Source of the DNA: UBA7957 sp965224675
Lineage (GTDB): Bacteria; Pseudomonadota; Gammaproteobacteria; Granulosicoccales; Granulosicoccaceae
Length of the DNA: 64,000 bases
Assembly (NCBI GenBank): GCA_965224675.1
Contig: CBDDAA010000002.1
Span: 992,001 to 1,056,000, forward strand
Direction of reading: 5' to 3'
In this document: piece after piece, positions 25,419 through 34,782 of the stretch
Position numbering within the stretch: position 1 is the stretch's first letter
How the letters are laid out: each line of letters begins with the position of its first letter
Position numbers and translations under genes: made by a program
The notes under the pieces: model-generated
What the model was told of the DNA's origin: nothing
Database searches by the model: none
What the model saw: only the letters and a program-made list of their open reading frames with translations

Positions 25419-26384
25419 ATGCAAACTGGCATAGATACCTCTCGCCTCTATTTCGATATGAGTGGCTTAGATAAACTCAAGCTGGATGCGAAGAATCAAA
25501 CAGATTCGGCAAAGCATGAAGTCGCTCAGCAATTTGAGGCGCTGTTCATTCAAACCATGCTTAAGAATATGCGGGCTGCGAGTATAGGTGACTCATTAAC
25601 AAACAGTGACCAAGTTGAGCTGTATCAGGAGATGATGGACAAACAGCTCTCTGTCAGCATGGCAAAAGCGGGGGGCATTGGGTTAGCCGATATGATAGAA
25701 AAGCAACTCAATCAGGCGAATGTGTCCACCACAAATCCGACTAAGAAAGACGTACATGCTGCCAAAATCGACCAAACACTCGCGTTTGCAACCCACTTAT
25801 GGACGAATGACGTGGTTACAAGACCATCAAATTTGCAGATATACAAATCACTACTCCCCCATGACGAAAATAATATTGCCTCAAGTTGGGAATCACCTGG
25901 CAAATTTGTTCAATCACTTATGCCTTTCGCAGAACAGGCTGCACAAAAACTCAATACCCAACCTGAAGCCATACTGGCCATCGCAGCATTGGAAACTGGC
26001 TGGGGCAAGCATGTTATTTCCCGTGCCAACGGGCAGAGTAGTTTCAATTTTTTTGGTATTAAAGCGACAGGTTCTGAAAAAGGCGGTCGGATATACACAA
26101 ATACCACGGAATATAGTCAAGGTCTGAAATACGAAGTCAATCAGGCTTTTCGAACCTATAACAGCCCACAAGCATCAGTAGAGGATTTCGCCAATTTTAT
26201 ATTAGACAACCCTCGTTATTCCAAAGCATTAAAGCAAGCAAGTCACTCTGAAACATTTATTCGTGAAATACAAAAAGCGGGCTACGCGACGGATCCTGAG
26301 TATGCCAATAAAGTCATTGCGGTTATGGCATCAATCAGAAACATCACTCAAGACGCGGTAACTATAGCCGATAATTCATTGTAA
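25419..26384 (+). CDS. flgJ: FlgJ, rod cap and peptidoglycan hydrolase
   Basis: FlgJ has two parts. The N-terminal rod-binding domain (about 30-100, VAQQFEALFIQTMLKNMRAA) assembles the rod. The C-terminal glucosaminidase domain (about 165-320) opens peptidoglycan, with the catalytic-Glu segment ALETGWGKH, SFNFFGIKA and FILDNPRY. This two-domain form is typical of gamma- and betaproteobacteria. The length of 321 residues is normal. It lies 11 bases after flgI. Confidence 0.96.
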   Translation: MQTGIDTSRLYFDMSGLDKLKLDAKNQTDSAKHEVAQQFEALFIQTMLKNMRAASIGDSLTNSDQVELYQEMMDKQLSVSMAKAGGIGLADMIEKQLNQANVSTTNPTKKDVHAAKIDQTLAFATHLWTNDVVTRPSNLQIYKSLLPHDENNIASSWESPGKFVQSLMPFAEQAAQKLNTQPEAILAIAALETGWGKHVISRANGQSSFNFFGIKATGSEKGGRIYTNTTEYSQGLKYEVNQAFRTYNSPQASVEDFANFILDNPRYSKALKQASHSETFIREIQKAGYATDPEYANKVIAVMASIRNITQDAVTIADNSL

Positions 26385-26441
26385 TGGTCTTTTGTCTGAT
26401 GGAACAGGTATTAAGCCACAAATATTTGAACGGATGCAACT

Positions 26442-28337
26442 ATGCCAAACATTCTTAACACCGGGATCAGCGGTCTGCTTGCATCCCAGCAAGCGATAGC
26501 AACTGCTTCACACAACATTGCCAACGCAAATACTCCCGGTTACTCAAGGCAACGTGTAAACTTGAGTAGCCGCCCTGCTGAAGTAACGCAGGTGGGTTAT
26601 ATTGGTCAAGGTGTGCAAACTTCAGAAATTGAACGAATCCATGATTCCTTTATTCAAAATCGCCTGGTATCAACCAGCAGTGAGCATGCAAGAGTTAACA
26701 CCTACCATGAGATGATCAGTCGGATTGATACCATGTTGGCAGAGGAAAATGCAGGCTTGGCATCGGTACAAACTGATTTTTTTAACTCAATACAAGACCT
26801 TAATACCAATCCCACATCAGTCGGCGCAAGGCAATCAATGTTAAATGCAGCGGCAAATTTAGCTGATCGATATAAAGGCATGCAAGGACAATTCGATGCG
26901 CTGCAAAATGAAACTAATAACCGCATTCACACCACAGTTTCTGATATTAACAGCATTGCCGAAAATATCGCCCAGTTAAACAACCGAATTGTAAGCGCAG
27001 GTGGAACAGCCGGCGGCTCAGTCCCCAATGATTTATTGGACCAATGGGATCAGCAGATTGCTGAGCTTTCAAAACGGATTTCAGTGACCGCGATAAAGCA
27101 GGATAACGGCTCTGTCAGTGTTGTGGTTGGTAAGGGATTAACCCTTGTGGCTAATGATAATGCCTTACAACTATCTGAAATTCAAGACCCTACACAGCCC
27201 GAGAAAACACAAATCGCTCTGGATAGCCCACATGGTGCAAGAGCAATCAGTGATCAGCTAACAGGTGGTTCTCTAGGCGGTTTACTTGATTTTCGCCGCG
27301 AAGCGTTAGATCGTTCAATGAATCAGTTGGGTAGATTGGCGATTGTTCTCGCGGATAAGTTCAATGAGCAACATACACAGGGGCTTACATTGGAAGGCGA
27401 TCCAGGTGCAAATTTCTTTAAGGTGCCCACAGTCGATGTCAGTGCCAATTATAGCAATACGGGTAGTGCCTTAATTGCGGTTGCACTGAATGACGTTACT
27501 GCACTGACAATCTCTGACTATAAATTAAAATTTGAAGGCGGCGCTTATACCCTGACCCGTTTGAGTGACAACGAAAGCTTTACCGGCCCCGGACCCTTCA
27601 CTATCGATGGCCTCCAGATTGATATCAGTGGCAGTGCTGTCGAGGGAGACTCTTTTTTAATTCGACCCACCAGAAAGGCGGCACGAGAATTTAATCTGAA
27701 TATTACAAATATCAATGATATCGCGCTTGCCTCACCGATTCGCAGTGTCGCGCCTGTAGCCAACCTTGGTACAGGAGAGATTACTTCTCCACAAATAACT
27801 GATCCGAATAATGCAAACCTGACAGACAGTATTGAAATTCTATTTAATAATCCAGCAAACACTTTCGATGTCATCAACACTGATTCTGGTACAACCCTCG
27901 CCTCCGGTCTGGCTTATGTAAAAGGTGAAAAAATTGAATTTCAGGGCTGGCGTGTGGAAATCAGTGGAGAACCTGAGCAGGGTGATCTTTTCAGGATTGA
28001 ATTAAACAGAAATGGTGTTGGCGATAATACAAATGGTCAGCTACTAGCCAATTTGCAAAACGCCGCGCTGGTCGGTGGAACATCCAGTCTACTTGATGGT
28101 TATGGCTCTTTTGTCAGCCAGGTAGGCAGCAATACACGCCAGGCAAGAATAAATAATGAAGCTATGGACGCACTACTGCAAGAAGCCGAAGAATCACGCG
28201 AATCTGTTTCGGGTGTGAATCTGGATGAGGAAGCGATCAATCTGACTCGATACCAACAAGCTTATCAAGCTTCTGCTCAGGTTATTGCCGCAGCTGAAAA
28301 TATGTTTCAAACCTTACTTGGTGTAGTAAGCAGGTAA
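26442..28337 (+). CDS. flgK: FlgK, hook-filament junction protein 1
   Basis: A 631-residue junction protein joining hook and filament. The N-terminus is ILNTGISGLLASQQAIATAS with NIANANTPGYSRQRV; the C-terminus is NLTRYQQAYQASAQVIAAAE. A central domain at about 480-530 (FDVINTDSGTTLASG, then IEFQGWRVEISGEPEQGD) has a close relative in the neighbouring FlgL. FlgN (17.9 kb) is its export chaperone. Confidence 0.96.
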   Translation: MPNILNTGISGLLASQQAIATASHNIANANTPGYSRQRVNLSSRPAEVTQVGYIGQGVQTSEIERIHDSFIQNRLVSTSSEHARVNTYHEMISRIDTMLAEENAGLASVQTDFFNSIQDLNTNPTSVGARQSMLNAAANLADRYKGMQGQFDALQNETNNRIHTTVSDINSIAENIAQLNNRIVSAGGTAGGSVPNDLLDQWDQQIAELSKRISVTAIKQDNGSVSVVVGKGLTLVANDNALQLSEIQDPTQPEKTQIALDSPHGARAISDQLTGGSLGGLLDFRREALDRSMNQLGRLAIVLADKFNEQHTQGLTLEGDPGANFFKVPTVDVSANYSNTGSALIAVALNDVTALTISDYKLKFEGGAYTLTRLSDNESFTGPGPFTIDGLQIDISGSAVEGDSFLIRPTRKAAREFNLNITNINDIALASPIRSVAPVANLGTGEITSPQITDPNNANLTDSIEILFNNPANTFDVINTDSGTTLASGLAYVKGEKIEFQGWRVEISGEPEQGDLFRIELNRNGVGDNTNGQLLANLQNAALVGGTSSLLDGYGSFVSQVGSNTRQARINNEAMDALLQEAEESRESVSGVNLDEEAINLTRYQQAYQASAQVIAAAENMFQTLLGVVSR

Positions 28338-28343
28338 TTTAAT

Positions 28344-29540
28344 ATGAGAATTTCAAGCAGTTATTTTTCACGTAGACTTGCAACAGACTACCTACGCAAG
28401 CAAACAGAGCTTGCCCAAGTCCAATCTCAATTGGCAAGTGGAAAGAAAATAAACCGGCCTTCAGATGATCCAGCGGTTGCTGTTGTTAATAGCAGTCTTA
28501 AGCAAGCCTCCAGCCTACTTGAGCAATTTGATCGCAACAGTACATTTGCGGAATCCCGTTTATCAATCGAAGAAACCGCGCTTGCCAGCGTCTCCAATGT
28601 GCTATTACGCATGAAAGAACTTGCCTTGGCAGTAAACAACGATACGCTTTCAGCCAACGACAATAACGCCTTTCTCGCGGAAGTGGAGCAACAATTAGCC
28701 GAATTGATCGACTATTCCAATACCTCCGACGCAAATGGGGATTTTCTGTTTGCTGGCAGCAATGTTGGCAGTAAGCCGTTTGTTGGAAATCATGCGATTA
28801 ACTATCTCGGCGACGATGGTGTCAAATCAATTCAACTCGGTGCAGAACGCACGGTTGCATCCAGTGACTCAGGCGCTGAGGTTTTTCAGCGTATCAGAAA
28901 TGGCAATGGTGACCTGAGTGTTAGCGCAGCACAAACCAATACGGGTACGGGTCGGCTCTCGCCTGCATCCATTCAGGATCGCCAAGCCTATCAAAAGCAT
29001 GCATACAGCATTGTATTCAGTTCGACCTCTGCTTTTGATGTAATCGACCTCAATGATGGGTCCACAGTCCTGGCTGCACAAACATTTGAATCGGCTGGGC
29101 AAATTGAATTTGCAGGTATTCAGGCCGATATAACCGGCGCCCCTGAAGCTGGGGATACCTTTGCTATAAATCCCAGCTCCAATCAGGATTTATTCACCAC
29201 GGTAAACAACTTTGTTGATATTTTAAACACTGTGCCCACAAACGACGCAGAAAAAACCCAACGCAAACAAAAACTGAATTCATTTATCAGTGACCTCAAT
29301 CAGGCATTCGAGCATATAAACGCAAAAAGAAGCGAAGTGGGTACACGGTTAGTTTATATTGAAAGTTCACGGGAAGAGAATATTTCAGTAAAATACCAGA
29401 TTGATATAACGATATCTGGTTTTGAAGATCTGGATTACGCCGAAGCCGTGACTCGAATGCAGGCCCAGCTTACATCTCTTGAAGCGCTGCAAAAAAGCTA
29501 CGCCCGAATAGAAGGTTTGTCTTTATTTAACTATCTATAG
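28344..29540 (+). CDS. flgL: FlgL, hook-filament junction protein 2
   Basis: A 398-residue flagellin-related junction protein. The N-terminal helix contains QVQSQLASGKKINRPSDDPA and the C-terminus contains DLDYAEAVTRMQAQLTSLEA. A middle module (FDVIDLNDGSTVLAAQ, then IEFAGIQADITGAPEAGD) resembles the one in FlgK. It follows flgK by 6 bases and ends the flgB-flgL operon. Confidence 0.95.
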   Translation: MRISSSYFSRRLATDYLRKQTELAQVQSQLASGKKINRPSDDPAVAVVNSSLKQASSLLEQFDRNSTFAESRLSIEETALASVSNVLLRMKELALAVNNDTLSANDNNAFLAEVEQQLAELIDYSNTSDANGDFLFAGSNVGSKPFVGNHAINYLGDDGVKSIQLGAERTVASSDSGAEVFQRIRNGNGDLSVSAAQTNTGTGRLSPASIQDRQAYQKHAYSIVFSSTSAFDVIDLNDGSTVLAAQTFESAGQIEFAGIQADITGAPEAGDTFAINPSSNQDLFTTVNNFVDILNTVPTNDAEKTQRKQKLNSFISDLNQAFEHINAKRSEVGTRLVYIESSREENISVKYQIDITISGFEDLDYAEAVTRMQAQLTSLEALQKSYARIEGLSLFNYL

Positions 29541-29861
29541 AGAAATTATTTAAATTCGTCCGCACCACATAGTAGTGTAGTGTTCTACAATGTCAATCCG
29601 AAGCATCTATCACGCTTTGCCAAACAATATAATCTGTTAGTCTAATTCTTTGCATTTTGCATGCACTCTGCCGGTTTTCTCAGGCATTTTAATCCTCAAA
29701 CCATGAATCATGTCTCTTTATCCGGATTAATCCTTTCGAGAAAGAGACGATATAATTTACGTAAGCTAATTAATTTGAAGCAATCGATTAGCTCTTGTGT
29801 GACAAGAGCGCTTGCAAAATTATAACAAGGAACCCTAATGGGAAACTAAAGGAACTAAATC
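29541..29861. other. Intergenic region upstream of the first flagellin gene
   Basis: About 320 bases between flgL and fliC. It contains the sigma-28-like promoter at 29727-29753 and a long 5' leader before the fliC start; no gene is seen. An AAGGAAC ribosome site lies about 25 bases before the start and AAAGGAACTAAATC immediately before it. Confidence 0.6.
29727..29753 (+). promoter_or_regulatory. Candidate sigma-28 promoter of fliC (first copy)
   Basis: TTAATCCT (29727-29734), an 11-base spacer and GACGATAT (29746-29753) fit the sigma-28 arrangement TAAAGTTT-N11-GCCGATAA in spacing and partly in sequence. It lies about 110 bases upstream of the first flagellin ATG. Confidence 0.5.
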
Positions 29862-30668
29862 ATGGCACTTACAATTAATACAAATATCATGTCTTTAACT
29901 GCCCAGCGAAATCTGGGACGTTCTCAATCCACAATGGCAACATCAATTGAAAGGTTATCCTCTGGATTGCGGGTCAATAGCGCGAAGGATGATGCGGCAG
30001 GTCTTGCAATATCCGAACGTATGAACGCGCAGGTAAAGGGCATGAATGTGGCCATCCGCAACGCGAATGACGGAATCTCGCTTGCGCAAACTGCTGAAGG
30101 TGGTTTGAATGAAATTGGCAATATGTTACAACGAATGCGAGAATTGGCCGTACAATCAGCCAATGGCACTAATAGCTCGGATGACCGGGACAATCTTAAC
30201 GCCGAATTTGTTGCACTTGATGCAGAAATCGGACGAATCGCTACAGTAACTCAGTTTAACGGACTAAAAATATTGGGTTCTGCAGCAGGTAGTTTTTCAT
30301 TTCAGGTTGGCGCAAACAACGGTGAGACCATGAAGGTCACCACAGCCTCTGTCGGTTCAACTGGAGAAGGCATTGATGGATCCAACGCCACCAACGCCAA
30401 CGCTGCATTAACTGCCATTGATACGTTGATAGACACAGTAACGACACAACGGGCAACCTACGGTGCAGCACAGAGCCGATTCAGCAGCGCAATAAATAAC
30501 CTGCAGATCGGTATTGAGAACACAGCCGCAGCACGTGGCAGAATCGTTGACGCAGATTTTGCAGTTGAAACAGCTAATCTGACACGATCTCAGATACTAC
30601 AACAAGCAGGTACAGCAATGGTAGCACAAGCTAATAACGCTCCTCAGTCAGTATTAAGTTTGCTGTAG
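29862..30668 (+). CDS. fliC: Flagellin FliC (first copy)
   Basis: A 268-residue minimal flagellin. The D0/D1 N-terminal half is complete (TINTNIMSLTAQRNLGRSQ, SSGLRVNSAKDDAAGLAI, ANDGISLAQTAEGGLNEI) and the C-terminal half is complete (QSRFSSAINNLQIGIEN, ending QILQQAGTAMVAQANNAP). Only about 60 variable residues lie between, so the surface D2/D3 domains are missing and the filament is built of D0/D1 core. Ser/Thr-rich stretches around 150-185 are candidate sites for pseudaminic acid. AAAGGAAC precedes the ATG. A second, very similar copy follows. Confidence 0.97.
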   Translation: MALTINTNIMSLTAQRNLGRSQSTMATSIERLSSGLRVNSAKDDAAGLAISERMNAQVKGMNVAIRNANDGISLAQTAEGGLNEIGNMLQRMRELAVQSANGTNSSDDRDNLNAEFVALDAEIGRIATVTQFNGLKILGSAAGSFSFQVGANNGETMKVTTASVGSTGEGIDGSNATNANAALTAIDTLIDTVTTQRATYGAAQSRFSSAINNLQIGIENTAAARGRIVDADFAVETANLTRSQILQQAGTAMVAQANNAPQSVLSLL

Positions 30669-30698
30669 TTTAATTTCAAAATCTAAAAACGCTTATCT

Positions 30699-30722
30699 AT
30701 ACCACCCAATTCTGGGTGGTAT
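30699..30722 (+). terminator. Hairpin terminator after the first flagellin gene
   Basis: ATACCACCC (30699-30707) pairs with GGGTGGTAT (30714-30722) around a six-base loop. A TA-rich tail follows and a T-run comes only about 20 bases later, so termination may be partial. Confidence 0.65.
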
Positions 30723-31103
30723 TAATCATCAGCTTAAAGTTTTTCATCCAATAAATTTTATAACGATTATCTGTCAGTGCTGCCAAATATACGTCAAATT
30801 TATTCCTGGCGTTTACATTGACGTATACCCAGATCAAAAAATTATCCTACAGGAACGCCACGAATAATTTGCAAACTTTCCAAGACACCGGCAGCCTCTC
30901 TTTGCTCCCTTAATTTCGGTTCTACTTAAGTAGTAGTTTGAATACTGATTAGATTGAATATTTTTAAGTAAAATCAACGAGCTGACAAAAGCGACAGTAA
31001 GGAGAGTTATTCGGTCTGATTTCTCATAAACAATAAAAATTAATTGTAAATGTAGTAAATTTGAGACGATCATCAAATTTATTCAAAAAGCCCATCACAG
31101 AAT

Positions 31104-31130
31104 TAATAAATACCCACACTGTGCCGATAG
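31104..31130 (+). promoter_or_regulatory. Candidate sigma-28 promoter of fliC (second copy)
   Basis: TAATAAAT (31104-31111), an 11-base spacer and GCCGATAG (31123-31130). The -10 element matches the sigma-28 consensus GCCGATAA at seven of eight bases. It lies about 100 bases upstream of the second flagellin ATG and looks stronger than the site before the first copy. Confidence 0.7.
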
Positions 31131-31230
31131 CCCCTATGTGAGCAGATCATATTGATATTATTTATATCCAAGGCAAATACGTTCGCTCAGTTAAATTATG
31201 GAACTTACAAATAAATAAAGGAATTAAACG

Positions 31231-32040
31231 ATGGCACAAACAATTAACACGAATATCATGTCTCTGACTGCTCAGCGAAACCTCAGCAGATCGCAAAAAC
31301 TAATGTCAACCTCTATTGAAAGACTGTCTTCTGGTTTGCGGGTTAATAGCGCAAGAGATGATGCGGCTGGTCTTGCAATTGCTGAGCGTATGAACGCACA
31401 GGTCCGCGGTATGCAAGTTGCAATTCGTAATGCAAACGATGGTATTTCACTTGCTCAGACTGCAGAAGGTGGTTTGAACGAGATCGGCAATATGCTGCAA
31501 AGAATGCGAGAATTGGCCGTTCAATCAGCAAACGGAACAAACAGCGCCAATGACCGAACTAATCTTCAACTTGAATTTGCCGCATTGAATGGCGAAATTG
31601 ATCGAATCTCAGAAGTGACCCAATTTAATGGCTTGAAAGTACTTGGATCTGATGCAGGGAATTTTGAGTTTCAGGTTGGAGCAAATTCAGGTGAGGTAAT
31701 GTCAATAGCCACAACATCAATTTCTGCACTAACGGCATCTATTGGAGGATCAGTGGCCACTGCAGCCAACGCGGCAATATCAGCAATTGATACTGCAATT
31801 GATACTGTTACCTCAGCCCGTGCAACTTATGGTGCATCTCAAAGTCGTTTTACAAGTGCAATTAATAACTTGCAAATAGGCATAGAGAATCAGGCAGCTG
31901 CCAGAGGTAGAATCGTCGATGCAGATTTTGCAGTTGAAACTGCAAATCTCACGCGTTCTCAGATACTACAACAAGCAGGCACAGCTATGGTATCACAAGC
32001 GAACCAGACACCACAAAATGTACTTAGCCTACTTGGCTAA
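31231..32040 (+). CDS. fliC: Flagellin FliC (second copy)
   Basis: A 269-residue flagellin, a tandem paralogue of the first copy. Large parts of the D0/D1 halves are the same (SSGLRVNSARDDAAGLAI, ANDGISLAQTAEGGLNEI, IVDADFAVETANLTRSQI), while the central 60 residues differ and are rich in Ala, Ser and Thr. It also lacks D2/D3. AAAGGAATTAAACG precedes the ATG. It has its own sigma-28 promoter and is followed by a strong hairpin. Confidence 0.97.
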   Translation: MAQTINTNIMSLTAQRNLSRSQKLMSTSIERLSSGLRVNSARDDAAGLAIAERMNAQVRGMQVAIRNANDGISLAQTAEGGLNEIGNMLQRMRELAVQSANGTNSANDRTNLQLEFAALNGEIDRISEVTQFNGLKVLGSDAGNFEFQVGANSGEVMSIATTSISALTASIGGSVATAANAAISAIDTAIDTVTSARATYGASQSRFTSAINNLQIGIENQAAARGRIVDADFAVETANLTRSQILQQAGTAMVSQANQTPQNVLSLLG

Positions 32041-32053
32041 ACGGGTATTTAAC

Positions 32054-32082
32054 TTACCCCGAATCAGAGTGACTCGGGGTAA
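32054..32082 (+). terminator. Hairpin terminator after the second flagellin gene
   Basis: TTACCCCGA (32054-32062) pairs perfectly with TCGGGGTAA (32074-32082), nine base pairs with an 11-base loop, between fliC and flaG. There is no T-run after it, so it may attenuate rather than stop transcription into flaG. Confidence 0.65.
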
Positions 32083-32100
32083 GGTTAGGTACTACGAAGA

Positions 32101-32496
32101 ATGGCAAATATAAACTCACTCAATAAGGTTGTAGTTTACCATTCCCGCCATTTCTCATCTCGGCAGAATTTTAATCAATCTAATGAGAGAAACGCAAAAC
32201 GGACTCCAGACAAACCAAGTACGGATAAAGAGTCAATAGAAGGTATCCAAAATGAGATTGAACTGCCTGAGTATGTTCAGCTATTAAACTCCATTGGTTT
32301 GTCACGAGAACCTCGTTTTCATTTTGATATCGATAATAATGGTCACAATCCAACAGTTACTATGACCCTTGCAGATACAGGTGAGATGGTAAAGAAAATT
32401 CCAGGCGATGAATTTTGCAAAATCGCAAAGAACATCATCAATAGTAACAATAGTCTGGATGAGCATCCGGGTCAGTGGATCGAGTTACACGCATAA
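32101..32496 (+). CDS. flaG: FlaG family protein
   Basis: FlaG is a small protein found between flagellin and fliD in polar-flagellate bacteria and affects filament length. The 131-residue product has a polar, low-complexity N-terminal half and the FlaG core at about 70-120 (RFHFDIDNNGHNPTVTMTLA, then DTGEMVKKIPGDEFCKIA). The position directly before fliD is canonical. Confidence 0.88.
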   Translation: MANINSLNKVVVYHSRHFSSRQNFNQSNERNAKRTPDKPSTDKESIEGIQNEIELPEYVQLLNSIGLSREPRFHFDIDNNGHNPTVTMTLADTGEMVKKIPGDEFCKIAKNIINSNNSLDEHPGQWIELHA

Positions 32497-32585
32497 AGAA
32501 CTTGAAACATCAATTTAAAAATCTGATATAAATCTGGAAACGTTGGAAGAAATAACAATATGGACATTTTCAAGGAAGAATTATC

Positions 32586-33860
32586 ATGATAACTTCAGCA
32601 GGAGTTGGCTCAGGCATAGATATAGAGTCGATCCTTACCAGCCTTATGGCAGTGGAACGCGTTCCACTGGGCGTACTTGAACGCAAAAAATCCAATATTG
32701 GTGTTCAAATTAGTGCTTTTGGTCAAATAAAAAGTAGTATGTCCGCCATGAAGGACCTTGCCGTAAAACTTGGCGATAATACCAAGTTTGGCAAGTTTGT
32801 TGCCGCTTCAAGCGATGATGAAATACTCACTGCTAAAGCGACTATAGGTACCATTGCAGAGGAACATAGCATTAATGTTATTTCTCTTGCTCAGGTACAT
32901 CGAATGACATCTGCAGCATTTACTGACAGCACAAGTCCCGTTGGCATCGGTACTCAAAGCTTTAGTTCAGGTGAAGAGTCGTTTGATATCATCATAGACT
33001 CAAGCAACAATACGCTAAAAGGTCTAAGAGACGCGATCAACGATTCTTCAGATAATACTTCAATTAGCGCAAGCATTCTCAACGTAGATGGCGGAAGTCG
33101 ATTAGTATTAACAGCTAAAGAAGGAGGGACTGCCAATCAGATTACCGCGCCTGCATTCTTTACTGAACTAACAGAGGCCATTGACGCAACATTCGAAGTT
33201 GATGGATTTCCAACAACCAGCTCAAGTAATACAGTATCTGATGTTATACCTGGAATAACCCTCGAATTGAAATCTATAGGACAAGCACAAATCAGTACCC
33301 AACGCGATCTGGAACAACTTCGTACAACTTTGGATGACTTTGTCGGTGCCTACAACACCCTTCGAACGAACCTCTCCAGCAACGCAGAAAACACATTACG
33401 CGGCGATAATATACAACGTACGTTCGATCAAAAAATACGGGGAATTTTCTTTGAACCCGTCCAGAGTGGCGAAGAATCGATAGCATCCGCCTTTGATTTG
33501 GGTTTTACCTTTGACAAGAAAGGGGTTCTAAGTATCGATGAAGACAAGCTGGAAGTTGCATTGGAGAAGAATATTGAAAGCTATGTGTCAATATTTAGTA
33601 ACCCTGAAACCGGGTTTGCACATAAAATTCAGGATGCAATATCAAACTATACGGAGGCTGGAGGTATTATCGATAAACGCAAGGAAGGACTTGATGCAAG
33701 AACATCCACTTTAAACAATCAGATTGAACGCTTTCAGGCACGCCTCATCCAGACCGAAGAGAACTATCGAAGAAAATTCACCGCAATGGATCAACTGGTC
33801 AGTCAATTAAGAGCCGGCAGTGATTTTTTAACAAGCCAACTTGGATCCCTTGGAAACTAA
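32586..33860 (+). CDS. fliD: FliD, filament cap protein
   Basis: FliD caps the filament and inserts incoming flagellin. The N-terminus (SAGVGSGIDIESILTSLMAV) and the C-terminal coiled region (LNNQIERFQARLIQTEENYR, then FTAMDQLVSQLRAGSDFL) are typical. A flagellin-hook-type segment follows residue 130. The length of 424 residues is normal. AAGGAAG precedes the ATG. FliT-like and FliS chaperones follow immediately. Confidence 0.95.
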   Translation: MITSAGVGSGIDIESILTSLMAVERVPLGVLERKKSNIGVQISAFGQIKSSMSAMKDLAVKLGDNTKFGKFVAASSDDEILTAKATIGTIAEEHSINVISLAQVHRMTSAAFTDSTSPVGIGTQSFSSGEESFDIIIDSSNNTLKGLRDAINDSSDNTSISASILNVDGGSRLVLTAKEGGTANQITAPAFFTELTEAIDATFEVDGFPTTSSSNTVSDVIPGITLELKSIGQAQISTQRDLEQLRTTLDDFVGAYNTLRTNLSSNAENTLRGDNIQRTFDQKIRGIFFEPVQSGEESIASAFDLGFTFDKKGVLSIDEDKLEVALEKNIESYVSIFSNPETGFAHKIQDAISNYTEAGGIIDKRKEGLDARTSTLNNQIERFQARLIQTEENYRRKFTAMDQLVSQLRAGSDFLTSQLGSLGN

Positions 33861-33866
33861 CAATTT

Positions 33867-34271
33867 ATGAATGCTATTTATACAAACGTAGGTACGCAAG
33901 CATATCAACAGGTAAATCGTTATAGTGCGATTGAAGGTGCCAGCCCCCATCAACTTGTATGTATGTTATTGAAAGGTGCAATTGACAATATTGCAGCAGC
34001 CAGGGGTTTTATGCAACGTCGGGATTTCTCTAATAAAGGCAAATCGCTGAACAAAACCATTGCTATTATAACCGAATTAAAGTCAAGTCTGGATATGAAA
34101 AAGGGTAAAGATATTGCGGCTAACCTTAATCGCCTTTATGATTACATACTTCATCTGTTGTTAAACGCCAGTGCTGAGAATAATCAAGGCCAATTGATAG
34201 AGGCGTCTGATCTACTTCTAGATCTGCTGGAGTCCTGGAATGGCATTCCGATAGAAAGAAGAAATGGCTAA
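33867..34271 (+). CDS. fliS: FliS, flagellin export chaperone
   Basis: FliS binds the C-terminal helix of flagellin before export. The 134-residue product shows the family pattern AYQQVNRYSAIEGASPHQLVCMLLKGAID (shortened here) and the later LNRLYDYILHLLLNAS. It starts 6 bases after fliD, so the two are co-translated. Confidence 0.93.
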   Translation: MNAIYTNVGTQAYQQVNRYSAIEGASPHQLVCMLLKGAIDNIAAARGFMQRRDFSNKGKSLNKTIAIITELKSSLDMKKGKDIAANLNRLYDYILHLLLNASAENNQGQLIEASDLLLDLLESWNGIPIERRNG

Positions 34272-34280
34272 ATATTGAAT

Positions 34281-34601
34281 ATGCAACAAAATCTAACAGC
34301 ATTTCTCCTAAAATTAAAAACACATATGCAAGGCATGGTTAAAGATGCTCAGAGTCATAATTGGCAGAACGTCTACCAAAGTGATCTGGTTCGACAACAA
34401 TTATTGAAGCGATTTTCGTTTGAGGGGATCAGACTGTCAAACGATGAGCGAAAGCTACGAGAATCAATACTGCAACTGGATCAGGAACTCCTGGAGCGTG
34501 TCGCGCTTAACAGAGATCTGGCGGCAAAAGAACTTGACGAATTCAAGAAGCAGAAAAGCGGATGCAATAAGTACTCACAAACACAGCAAACACTAGTGTA
34601 G
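34281..34601 (+). CDS. FliT-like chaperone candidate
   Basis: A small, highly helical, charged protein of about 106 residues placed where fliT or its Vibrio counterpart FlaI is found, 9 bases after fliS. It has no clear sequence motif beyond helical periodicity. In Enterobacteria FliT escorts FliD and inhibits FlhDC. The assignment rests on position and size. The start at ATG 34281 is preferred to the in-frame TTG at 34275. Confidence 0.55.
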   Translation: MQQNLTAFLLKLKTHMQGMVKDAQSHNWQNVYQSDLVRQQLLKRFSFEGIRLSNDERKLRESILQLDQELLERVALNRDLAAKELDEFKKQKSGCNKYSQTQQTLV

Positions 34602-34782
34602 TGTAATCTCCAGTATTTTTATACATACCATAGACCGATGGTTTCAGTGTAAACGGCTTCACAATTACCAGCATATAAAAAAAGAATATACTTTGTTTGT
34701 CGATAAAGAGGATAACTAAGGGAAATTCAGAAAACAGCAATCAATTAATGTCTGAATATAATAATAATAAGGGACAATTCTA

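Larger units (their letters stand above)
30669..31230. other. Intergenic region between the two flagellin genes
   Basis: About 560 AT-rich bases. It contains a hairpin terminator just after the first flagellin (30699-30722) and a good sigma-28 promoter for the second (31104-31130). I see no gene; the minus-strand open frame near 30.9 kb has no family resemblance. Confidence 0.6.
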
